Part shown: one piece after another, positions 1 through 9,318 of the stretch
Position numbering within the stretch: the first letter of the stretch is position 1
Layout: each line of letters begins with the position of its first letter
Source: Rhizoclosmatium globosum
Taxonomy: Eukaryota > Chytridiomycota > Chytridiomycetes > Chytridiales > Chytriomycetaceae
DNA length: 64,000 nt
Assembly (NCBI GenBank): GCA_002104985.1
Contig: MCGO01000160.1
Coordinates: 21,641 to 85,640, forward strand
Direction: 5' to 3'
Program-made: the position numbers and the translations under genes
Notes under the pieces: generated by a model
What the model was told of the DNA's origin: nothing
What the model saw: only the letters and a program-made list of their open reading frames with translations
Database searches by the model: none

Positions 1-291
1 TCTTTCCATACACCCGATCGCCAACCTTGATTCCCTTCACGGCACTTCCAACTTCAACAACGGTTCCAGCATAATCGATTCCAAGAACAGCATTTGGGAT
101 CGGGAGCGAGACGACGGCAGCCATGTCTCCTTGGCGCACTTTGTAGTCGACTGGATTGACGCCGGCAGCTTCGACTTTGACAATGACAGACGACGTGTCG
201 GAGTTTGAAAGTGTTGGTGTTGGAAGCGTTGATTCGGTGAGGACGTCGGGGCTGCCGTAGCCACTGATTGTGATTGTGGTGGAAGAGACAT
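1..291 (-). CDS. NAD(P)H:quinone oxidoreductase / zinc-type alcohol dehydrogenase-like protein, N-terminal part
   Basis: The minus strand encodes the N-terminal GroES-like domain of a medium-chain quinone reductase; the gene leaves the window at its left edge. Visible landmarks are [17 protein letters not shown], then [14 protein letters not shown] and KVGDRVYG, the usual substrate-side strands of this family. The zinc-ligand cysteine seen in true alcohol dehydrogenases is not evident here, which fits the quinone reductase branch. The start is unclear. The ATG at 291 is two bases out of frame with the conserved reading frame (MS + [12 protein letters not shown] would need the CT dinucleotide near 285 to be absent). 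Either a 2-base sequence error is present or translation begins in an upstream exon. The family reduces quinones or enones with NADPH, usually in the cytosol. Confidence 0.75.
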
Positions 292-408
292 TTTGAGTGC
301 GCTTTTGGGCGGTGAAGTGATGGTTTTGTTTGTGGTGTGGTTTCGCAAACAATGGCTTAAGGTACTCAGCCGCGACAAACACGATAGATTTGAAACACAA
401 GCTTGGTT

Positions 409-1399
409 TTATTGCCACTTTCCCATCCAGACTTTGATGCTTTTGGCATCCATGAGTGACTCAATCTCTGACGTTCCTAAAGTCGCATTTCCATCTTTGT
501 CAGGTGGACCAGTCTTGCGTACCAGAAGGAAGTCTGACAAAAGTAAGTCGGCAGCTTCTCCAATCTCCAAGCTATCAACATCACGCTCGCCGCTCAACGA
601 GCCCACAACCTGAGCCCTGCTTGAAAGCAGCTGACTCTGTAATTTCTTGAAGGATTCAGTCATGACCGTTTTTGGCACATTGGTAAGGTACTTCAAGAAA
701 TCGGTTATGTGTGTGTTTGGGCAAAGGATTTCACTCACTGACTTGATGACCACTTCAATGTGAGGACAGAGTTGTTTCATGAACGCCAGGGCGACTTCCG
801 CGACGGCATAAACGGCTCCTCCGTGGCCTCTTCTGATTGTCACTTCCATATTCAATAGTGAACCGACAATGTTGGCATATTCCACTGCTGCGCCCCGATA
901 CCAACTCTTCCAGGAGGAAACGCCTCCCTGCATTTTCAAATAAGAACATTAGCTGAAAACAGCGCTGGAAACACGGAAGACGAAGTGGAGTCATACCTTC
1001 AAAGACCAATCTGAGTTGAAGTTGTCACCGAGCTCCGTCAACTTCAATACGCTCGTATAAACATGTCCGTTCTCAACAATCTGGTTATCACCTTTGGCAA
1101 ACTCCGAGATAGCAGCTCTTTGAATACGGTTAGCTTCAAATGGGATGTGGGTGGGTTTCAGTACCTAGCGTGGTGAAACAGGTTGAACCAGGCAAGTCGG
1201 TAGCTTCAGGGGATTGAACGTTGTTAAGTACGGTATTGAGGAGCATGGCGGGGTGTTGAGTTAAAGTCGTGAGGTTGCTTGGATTTGGCAAGAGTTCTGT
1301 TTGAAAGAAACTTCGGGCTGTTACTTCTCCCGTGTCTAGAAAAGGATCGCCGAGTCCAAATAAGGGGAAATCCCATAGGCAATGTATGAATCGTACCAA
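409..1399 (-). CDS. Unrecognised protein, tandem paralogue 1 (three exons)
   Basis: I do not recognise the family. Splicing that keeps the frame gives exons 1399-1189, 1133-997 and 927-409, with GT-AG introns of 55 and 69 nt. Exon 1 carries [18 protein letters not shown], exon 2 [17 protein letters not shown], and exon 3 begins [19 protein letters not shown] and ends WMGKWQ. There is no obvious signal peptide, membrane span or catalytic motif. A second gene just upstream (1538 to about 2532) has the same exon plan. The middle ~630 bp are almost identical between the two, introns included, while the C-terminal tails have diverged to weak similarity (here [12 protein letters not shown], there FLFVKRTGEWDQ). 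The start at 1399 is the first Met of the open exon and is tentative. Confidence 0.55.
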
Positions 1400-1537
1400 T
1401 TCATCTCAGTATGACTTCAAACTTTATATATTAAGAAGAGGAAAAGACAAGACAGTCAAAGTACGACACAACTATCCGCAACCATGTGCTCCTTACTCGT
1501 CGACATTGCCTGAAAAGAGGTCAGCAAGTATTCATCA

Positions 1538-2532
1538 TTATTTTACAAACTCACTTAATTTGGGTCTGAGTTGACAATCTGCGGCCCACCCTTCAATGGT
1601 TTCGGCAAATAGAAGACTTTCCACTGCAGATTCCCCCAATGTAGAACTACCCGTAGTTTGATCCCATTCCCCAGTTCTCTTTACGAACAGAAAGTGCGGA
1701 ACGAGGCGCGACACCATCTGAATTCTTTCAGAAGCGAGGGACTCAGCGAATTCGGTGAGGTGGCTGTTCGTGATGGGTGTCATCAGGGAAAGCACAACCT
1801 TTTCATCATGGATGCATTGACTCTGCAATTTCTTGAAGGATTCAGTCATGACCGTTTTTGGCACATTGGTAAGGTACTTCAAGAAATCGGTTATGTGTGT
1901 GTTTGGGCAAAGGATTTCACTCACTGACTTGATGACCACTTCAATGTGAGGACAGAGTTGTTTCATGAACGCCAGGGCGACTTCCGCGACGGCATAAACG
2001 GCTCCTCCGTGGCCTCTTCTGATTGTCACTTCCATATTCAATAGTGAACCGACAATGTTGGCATATTCCACTGCTGCGCCCCGATACCAACTCTTCCAGG
2101 AGGAAACGCCTCCCTGCATTTTCAAATAAGAACATTAGCTGAAAACAGCGCTGGAAACACGGAAGACGAAGTGGAGTCATACCTTCAAAGACCAATCTGA
2201 GTTGAAGTTGTCACCGAGCTCCGTCAACTTCAATACGCTCGTATAAACATGTCCGTTCTCAACAATCTGGTTATCACCTTTGGCAAACTCCGAGATAGCA
2301 GCTCTTTGAATACGGTTAGCTTCAAATGGGATGTGGGTGGGTTTCAGTACCTAGCGTGGTGAAACAGGTTGGAACCAGGCAAGTCGGTAGCTTCAGGGGA
2401 TTGAACGTTGTTAAGTACGGTATTGAGGAGCATGGCGGGGTGTTGAGAAAATCGTGAGGGTGGTAGATTTGACAGGAGGTTTTGTGTCTGAATATAACAC
2501 CGCGTCTTTTTTTTTGGGGATGTAGAAAACAC
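1538..2532 (-). CDS. Unrecognised protein, tandem paralogue 2 (three exons, 5' end uncertain)
   Basis: This is the paralogue of the gene at 409-1399. Exons are about 2532-2376, 2319-2183 and 2113-1538, separated by introns of 56 and 69 nt at positions homologous to the first copy (offset 1186 bp). The C-terminus is longer and different, ending KLSEFVK. The only indel I noticed in the shared block (C versus CC, at about 2371) falls inside the first intron, so both copies stay in frame. The 5' end is doubtful. Homology to copy 1 fades upstream of about 2450, and the open frame begins within a run of nine A residues (on this strand), so the true first exon may be lost. Function unknown. Confidence 0.5.
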
Positions 2533-2594
2533 AACCGATTACAAACTTTTACCAAATGGTTAGAAACTCTAATATTGCACATAATATAGCTGCG

Positions 2595-3629
2595 AAAGAA
2601 GAACCGATCCCAACAGACAGGACTTTCAGCCGAGACGCAAGCCTTGATCAGCGATTTCGATATCTTTGGAGGAATCAAAGCCAATAAGCCGTTTGAACCG
2701 TTTAGGAACTACTTGGCGCAAGTGTTTCAAACGGATCGCGTGGTGATAGATGTTGGTTGTCGTGTACTCTCTATCCAGTGATTAACTGCCTACTCACTAG
2801 GACTTTATTAAAGATACCTTGAAGAAAAATCCACCGCGTGGACTGCAAGCAAATGAAGGGGTGGGGCCTGCCGTACCTGCTGATCATGTCCTGAAGACTG
2901 TGCCATCTCTAGGCATAGGAGCAAATGAAAGCTGTCCCTCACCCGACGGTCACAAAGACAAAATTGATTGATCGTCCTATAATTGAAAGGGAAGCACCTA
3001 AAACCAGCACTTATCAAGTGTATCTATCAACGTATGCTGGTACCAAAGTCAAAAGTAAGTTGAGTTAGCATCATTAATGGACTGATCGTGGATTGTAGCT
3101 TTGAAAGAGGAAGGATTCAAGACAAATGCAAATTACGTTCCCCTCAAAATGGATGATTGGAAGCGTTAAATCACGCTAAACATGGTACAAAAACGTTCTT
3201 CAAGCATGGCACATGGAGAATGTCTGGGAGGCTAAAGCAAGGAAGTTAAACACTGCTGGAAAGCCTGCTGTTATCTCGGAAAAAACGCTGCAAAAAGAGA
3301 AATCGGACCTTCTTAATCTTATTAGAAAGTGTCATGCAAAACTTGGTATGCTGATTGTTGTTGTCGACTATCGCTGATGAATCACCACAGAATCAAACTA
3401 CGGATTCCACGGATTGTATTTTACGTTTGATGATAACACAAGTGTCGTGAAGGACTGTAGCACTGGAAAATGTGGCCGCTGTTTCAGTGAAATGCTGTAT
3501 TCCACAAATGCGCGACCTCCATTGCTATTTCTACAAGCCAAAAACGAATTCACGAAACGAGCAATTACTAAATCGGAGGCTCTTGCTGTCACAGCTAATC
3601 CTGGTCTCCGAAAAATAATATGTCTATGA
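2595..3629 (+). CDS. Unrecognised multi-exon gene or gene relic
   Basis: Several plus-strand open segments look coding and can be joined across plausible introns: one with DFDIFGGIKANKPFEPFRNY, one with IEREAPKTSTYQVYLSTYAG, one with KEEGFKTNANYVPLKMDDWKR, one with HMENVWEAKARKLN, and one with YGFHGLYFTFDDNTSVVKD. The join CHAKL + ESNYGFHGLYF across 3346-3389 is in frame with a GT-AG intron. Other segments meet stops or need frameshifts (for example TAA after MDDWKR near 3170), so the locus may be broken. I do not recognise a family. A cysteine cluster, CSTGKCGRC, is near the end. Confidence 0.3.
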
Positions 3630-4590
3630 CGTCTGGCTATCGCTTCGTGTAAGACGACTTTGAGTTAGTGTTTATTACCCAGCTTTTTGTTCCATCAATG
3701 AAGTAGCCAGTGATTAGCCAAAGGAACCGCTCATCTGGCTATTCCCTGCATTCCTATCCCCAGTGTACGCAATGCGATTTAGGGGCTGGCACGGACACGA
3801 TACAACTTAAGTTGAATAAATCTCGTTGATTAAGGTCATACATGGTATTAGAAGTTTGCGAAGGTCTCGATAGGGTTATAACCCTAAGGGTTAGGGTTAA
3901 AATCTCAATGCTTTCCTTAAACTACCAATGTTTGGTTTTTGTTTGACATGCTTTTGGAACTCAAACAATCTTACGGACACTTTTTGCGTGAATCTGATTT
4001 AATGTATTGCATTCTGTAACAAGACGCCTTTTTCGAATTATAGTATGCAGCGCAATAACAAATCTTGAAGCGGTCTACCCAAAAACGTTGTATGCTACTG
4101 GCTGTTTGAAGGGTTCTGAATGAGAAGTGCCGTTTCTGTTCAAAAGAACGACGAAGCACATTTATGTGCCAACTGACGGAAGGCAAACAAACTATGCCTT
4201 GCTTTGAAGCACGCCGTGTTGCTTTCACTTGCTGTGAAGATATAAACGTTGGCCAACGAAAAATATGTACTCTTCGGCTTCTAAATACTTCACTAGTTGA
4301 AAAGGGTACATTCAGTTGCAAAGTCACTGACATAGCACAACTGAGTATTCCGTATCAAAAGAATATATTTCCATTGTTTAAAGTGTTGTTTTGATACTGT
4401 CTCACTTTCCTGTCGTAATGCCATCTTGTACGTTCTGATCTGCTAACACTGACTGTTCCGAAGATTGATTTGATTCAAATGTTCTTCCAAAAACAGAATA
4501 CTGTTTTCTCCACTATCAAACAGCCAGATTGCTGCTGTGGCGTCCACGCAATAAACGGCACCAACTGACATTCGACAGGTCTTCACAGTA
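3630..4590. other. Gene-free stretch
   Basis: No convincing gene. Short open frames on both strands between 3970 and 4390 have no recognisable motif. The only clear element is a short telomere-like palindrome at 3880-3898, listed separately. Confidence 0.5.
3880..3898. repeat. Short interstitial telomere-like repeat (head-to-head)
   Basis: The sequence AACCCTAAGGGTTAGGGTT joins one C-rich and two G-rich TTAGGG-type units in inverted orientation. TTAGGG is the common fungal telomere repeat. The tract is short enough to arise by chance or from end-joining repair. Confidence 0.45.
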
Positions 4591-5545
4591 TCACCAATAG
4601 AGAGTGACCAGGATTTTAGTGTTCTCAGAGGTTAGCATTGACGATTCTACAACCAAGTCTTTCTCAACTTGAGCAAAATTCAAGGGAGGATCATGCTTTG
4701 GCTCTAGATCTTTTGGCACACATGTTAAGAAAAGTAAACACAGGATAGTAATAGACTTACTATTGAATTCAGAAATCTTGGCATACATAGCAGTGAAGTT
4801 AGTCAACAGTGCCGTTCAGACATGCAGCCAATTTAGTTCTTGGGTTCTTTTTCATATACTTTTGGACAGTTAAAATTGTTCGCTCATAATGGTTGATGGT
4901 TTCCCGCAATGTGTCCTTGTTTGATGGCACGTCAACAGACACCTGTTTTGCCAAACTTTGCCTCTGGCGTATGATTGAAGCCACAACGTCTGCGTTTTTG
5001 AATTGCGTAGACGATCAATAGAGTTTGATACAGCATCACAAAAACTCTTGAGTGACTCAAATGTCTGCAGGTGTTTTCCCAGTGTCCATTCCACCAAGCC
5101 TCGAATTTTCACTCAATTATAGTCTTCCAAGGCAAGCACAATATCCAATTGCCGGTTTTCTGTCGTTTCCCATAGAGTCAGCCCAATGCTTTGAGCAAGC
5201 CAAGAATTGAATCGCTCATGACCTTCACTGTCCATAGTGAGACCTAACCCAAAAAGAATTCAAGGACCAAACAAGCATTGGCAGTCTTTTCCATGTGCAT
5301 ACACGTGCATTGCAGGCAAAGTCATATCCAAAGGTGATAGTTTGGTAAACAAATAAAGAAGCAAGCCAACTCAGAACGTCGTCAGTGTAATGAAGTTGTT
5401 CTCCTTTTGAAACACGTGAAAGCGGTAACAAGAAGAAACTGAGCCAAATCGAAGACCCGTAGCCAGAAACTGCGTTGCTCTGAATAGGAAGTCTTCGAGG
5501 AAAGATGCTATTGAAGCAAGACTGAAGTTCTTGTCCAAGTTTCAA
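4591..5545 (-). pseudogene. Decayed multi-exon gene of unknown function
   Basis: Consecutive minus-strand segments look like pieces of one protein: HERFNSWLAQSIGLTLWETT (near 5200), then VEWTLGKHLQTFESLKSF, then IIRQRQSLAKQVSVDVPSNK in a different frame, then YAKISEFNSK followed by a good GTAAGT donor near 4765 and, after an acceptor near 4715, DLEPKHDPPLNFAQVEKD. At least one frame change near 4990 and a stop near 5112 interrupt it. I do not recognise the family. Two diverged copies of a ~90-bp segment follow at about 5620-5710 and 5775-5870. Confidence 0.3.
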
Positions 5546-6580
5546 GTCTTGTCACTCTGTGAGTCTCTTTTTCTTTTTCTTTTTTTTACCGCCTCAAAAT
5601 TTTGTACGCATCCCCTCGTGCTCTTATCAATACTCTGCGTGCATTTTGTTGGTGCTCATTCGTCTGTACAAAGAGTTAATTTGGTACACCTCTCACAAGC
5701 CCAACTTTACATCCAATCAAAGTATGAGATTATTAGGTTTGAAACAGTTTACGTCTCCAGACTTTGTACACTTCTCCTCGTACTCCCATAGACGTTCTGC
5801 GTGGATTAGAGAGTGGTAATGTGTCTGTACAAAAAATGGAAGTTTTTGGCCACTTGAAACCCAACTCACCACCACACTACAGATTTGTCGGTGTTCCCTA
5901 TAAAAAGTATCTATCACTCAGGGTATGTCTTGATGGGTCTTGAGGTAAACAATGAGAGAAAGACAATGTACCTTATCCTGAGTGCGACTTGAAACTTATT
6001 GCTTATCAGCTTCTTCTGTGGACAAGGGAATGCAAGAGGAAGACAGGCTTCAAATATGTTGAGAACGCCATTGATGTGATCTGAAGGTGTTGCATTTATG
6101 TAATTATCAGATTGGTCACAAATATATTCAAGTGAAAGTGAAAATGATCAATTTATAGTTCATGGGTAAATGATTCAGTTTTTAGTGAAATTGCGGAGCG
6201 TCAAGTTTGCATAAGTTGCCAATTGTAGGCTCAGATCCAGAAAGAGAGGCTGGTCCAAAATCAATTAGTAAATCAATCCTCACAGCCTCCCTGCCACTGC
6301 CTTTCCTCCTGAACCGCCCAAGCAATTCTTACCAAACTTGGTCCATAGATGAGTATGTACATTTTATTATGAATCTCAAAGCGGCACCACAAATGGATTG
6401 ATCAATCCTCCACAATCGTCCCATTTCTCATCCTTGCCCATTAGATACCCACCAAAACCCACCATCAGCCACCGTCGACGATTCAAATGAAGTCAAAATG
6501 ATCAATTTAGTTCATTCAAAGACTTAGAGACTTGTCAATCACACCTGTCGGCCATACCAGGCTGAGGAGTCATTGCAGCG
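5546..6580. other. Gene-free, AT-rich stretch
   Basis: No supported gene. It holds a diverged ~90-bp duplication (about 5620-5710 versus 5775-5870) and two copies of a short motif, AAAATGATCAATTTA, near 6141 and 6497. It may contain decayed upstream exons of the helicase relic that begins near 6585. Confidence 0.4.
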
Positions 6581-6584
6581 TTAA

Positions 6585-7027
6585 ATGAGAATGATGTCCT
6601 CGCAATACACCCAACTGGCTCCGGGAAAACGTGGATGTTCTCAATAGCAGCGATTATACATTGTACCTATAATCGACACTCAGAAGTACGCATGAAAGGC
6701 TCCAAAGTTGCTTTTGTCATCAGCCCTCTCATTGCCTTGATTCACCAACAAGTTGTATACTTCAATTGCATTTCTCTGGTATATATGGCAGCTGCTCTTG
6801 GAAGCAAGGACAAGGACACAAATACACTGGAACTGATTAAGAATCAGGAGGTGCATTGGTGGCTTGAAATAAAGTAAAGAAATCCCCATGGCTGTGGATC
6901 TTAGACAAAGCTCACTTGTTCATCGAAGCTGGTGATGTCTTTATGGCTCTCTCTGCAAGTGTTCCCCATGAGTGTTGGAAACAACTCGGGATTTGGGGGG
7001 CTAATCTCTGCCAGCTTGTTGGCAACA
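6585..7027 (+). pseudogene. RecQ-type DNA helicase relic, N-terminal half
   Basis: The plus strand encodes the first RecA-like domain of a RecQ-family helicase. Walker A is visible as HPTGSGKT, followed by FVISPLIALIHQQV (motif Ia region) and WILDKAHLFI, where the usual DEAH of motif II reads DKAH. A stop follows WWLEIK near 6877, before the motif II segment, and the Asp-Glu to Asp-Lys change would remove the catalytic Glu. The reading frame is then cut at 7028 by a poly(T) run and LINE A. The C-terminal half with motif VI resumes about 10.4 kb downstream at 17434. Intact relatives unwind 3'-5' DNA; this copy is dead. Confidence 0.75.
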
Positions 7028-7043
7028 TTTTTTTTTTTTTTTT
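7028..7043. repeat. Poly(T) run at the left junction of LINE A
   Basis: Sixteen consecutive T residues lie exactly between the helicase relic and the 5' end of LINE A. Read on the minus strand this is a poly(A) tail, although the element that follows is in plus orientation. Confidence 0.8.
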
Positions 7044-7970
7044 GGAAAAACTTTATCGGAGACTGAAACCGCAACCAAACAACGACACAATGCACAAAAA
7101 GACGCAGTCCCACCTCCGCGTGTCTGTCGTGTTGGTCGCTTGGATCACAGAGCGGAGACGTGTGGGGGCTGGGGAAGTTTTGGGGACAGGGAGCGAAGGA
7201 AGAGGAGTCGCACTGGGGTTGAAACAACAACGCCAATGGAGCAAAACAGCCGCAAAACAGCGGGAAAGTTGAGCAGTCAACTGCGGAACAGCGAAGCCCG
7301 AAACAGGAACCCCAACGAGACACGAAGCAAGGAGACGCGTGTCACTGTAACTATAACAAAACAAAATGAAAAGGCCGAAACAGACCTACCAGCACTACCA
7401 GACACAAGACATGGAATAACACACCTACCCCACCACAACGCAAAACGACAACAGGCACAACAGCCACACAAAACACACTGGAAGGAAAGTGAGGGACTGT
7501 CAAAGGAGGCGCAACAGCCATACGCAACCTACCAACACGACAGAAACTCAATGCTGGCGCCAACCAACGCGGAAGAGACAACACCACACAGCGAAAGGCG
7601 AAACAGACAACATCAGGGCAACAGTCAATACAGACGAGGCAACACCCAACGTTTATTAACACCTACAACTCAACATTACAATAAACACTTTTCAACTTCC
7701 ATATCAAACACTGTAGAAACAAAAAAGAACAAACAAAACAATAAATACACGAAGAAGGACAAGAGGGAAAGAAAGAATGAAACGAAAGGAAGTGTCAGAC
7801 AAAAAACAAATAAAGAACAAAGTAGAACAATAACAAACCAACTGCGCAAAACGAAAATGCGCAGTCTGTGGGAACTGCACAAAAGGCAGGAAATACGCAG
7901 CAAGGGGTTGAAAGGGACACAAAAACAAGCACCAAAATGCCCTCTCCCACCACTCAACCAGACAACCACA

Positions 7971-8540
7971 ATGACCAACCAATACACCATTGATATCTAC
8001 CACGCAGACCTAAGTGACTACACGTTTGGCGACACAAACAGCCTGTCCAAGTCGTCTGCCAGGGTCCAAGCTGCATTAGTCGACGCTGGTGCCCATGCAA
8101 CTGTCACACCCCACTGCGAGTACACAACACTGCTGTGCAACAAGGACGACGCCAAGAGGGTAAGACAAGCGCACTCCAAACAAACAACACAAGCTGGGAA
8201 ACTAACCAACCAATCATCTACTCATTACCCTTTGCACAACGAACCCGCCCAACCAACCCGTTCACCATCGTTGCACTTGGCCTCACCCACCTTGACCTCA
8301 GCAACTACCACCAAACCACCACCAAAGACGAAATCAGCGACTTCATCTACAACGTGCTCAAGGAGGAAGTCGAGGACGTACACATCTACTCCAAAGCCAA
8401 AACCCCCACCGGCTACATCATCTGCAACATTGAGGCCCAATTCAGACGCCTCCTTGACAAGCCCATGTACTGCTACATCCCCAACCTCCCAAACATCAAC
8501 ATACAGCTACGTAACCCAGCCACAGACCTCTCCACCTATA
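7971..8540 (+). pseudogene. LINE A ORF1, first part
   Basis: The protein starts MTNQYTIDIYHADLSDYTF and continues SARVQAALVDAGAHATVTPH. It changes frame near 8160 and continues as FTIVALGLTHLDLSNYHQ and KAKTPTGYIICNIEAQFRRL. It is cut at 8540 after NPATDLSTY by LINE B. Removing LINE B and one copy of the target duplication restores the frame exactly into KEDLKICGTWFRPKK at 15139. ORF1 proteins of this kind bind the element RNA. The long Thr/Gln/Asn-rich open frame upstream (from 7140) is leader sequence, not a separate gene. Confidence 0.65.
8527..8540. repeat. Target-site duplication of LINE B, left copy
   Basis: CCTCTCCACCTATA here is identical to 15125-15138. The two copies flank the 6584-bp LINE B exactly. 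Confidence 0.93.
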
Positions 8541-8796
8541 TTTTTTCCAAGTCAACCATGCTCTGTTTATTTGCAACGAAACTTTCCAGCCCATCAAATA
8601 ACACTTTCCCGACTCCCTGGGTTGAATACGCAACTATTCCTGCCCGTATAACCAGTGATCCGATAGCATGTGCTGTGCTTTTCAGCATCTATCCCCTTAC
8701 GCCAACAATTTACTTCCCACCCAGTTACTCCATATCTTTCATGAGGCCTTCTTGTAACTTGGTCTTGTGGGCTGGATGCGGTTAACATCAGCAGCC

Positions 8797-8842
8797 CCGA
8801 GGGGAGGAGGGGGGGTATGGGGGGGAGGAACAACCCCCCATG
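8797..8842. repeat. G-rich tract in the LINE B 3' region
   Basis: Runs of G separated by short spacers, followed by a run of six C. On the element sense strand this is a C-rich tract about 250 bp before the A tail. A similar low-complexity tract lies at 16731-16822. Confidence 0.7.
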
Positions 8843-8902
8843 TTTCTAGAAATATATCTATACCCTCCCTAGTTTTGTAAGGGAACCACCCTAGGTTGGT
8901 TT

Positions 8903-9318
8903 CTACTCATGACTTATTAAGGATGGCCCAGAGGCGAGCTCCTCTCGGGCCCTTTTTGGTGGTGGTTGGTGCTGTTCCTCAACACCTTCCTCCTGTGTGT
9001 AGTATCTTGCTTCACTGTCCTCTGAAATGTCAGTGTCGTCTGTGTCCCACCACAGGTTGGCACCTTCCCAGTCTTCTGTGTCCTGTTGATCTGTTTCACT
9101 GTCCTTTGTTATTGTGTCAGGGTTATAGCAGAATTCCTCTTCCCTTGCGTATTGGTCCATGTACGTTGCAAGTGTGTTATTATTCCCGGTGGGATTTTCC
9201 TTATTCCCATATTTTGTACTTCTGCAATGTGCTTGTGTGCAGGTTGTTCTATCCATGCCAGAAAGGTTTTGGCCTTGTTGATCACAGTTAGAGTTTCTCT
9301 GTAATTTCCTTCAAGCAT
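8903..9318 (-). pseudogene. LINE B ORF2, residual C-terminal region
   Basis: Downstream of the RT break the minus strand encodes NYRETLTVINKAKTFLAWIE, which resembles the helix after the RT catalytic core of LINEs. In another frame follows a long acidic tail (WWDTDDTDISEDSE, then PPPKRAREE). A frame change near 9240 separates the two. The block supports an internal deletion of the RT palm rather than simple 3' truncation. Confidence 0.5.

Noticed and set aside
1134..1188. A 31-nt intron (GTACTG to GAAG) in the first paralogue
   Set aside because: A 55-nt intron using the donor at GTTCAACC fits both paralogues, keeps both frames despite the one-base difference, and matches intron sizes elsewhere in the window.
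7140..8651. A 503-codon plus-strand open frame taken as one gene
   Set aside because: It is leader plus early ORF1 of LINE A. Composition (Thr, Gln, Asn, Arg) changes abruptly at MTNQYTIDIY (7971), the conserved ORF1 sequence changes frame near 8160, and the end runs into LINE B beyond its insertion point.
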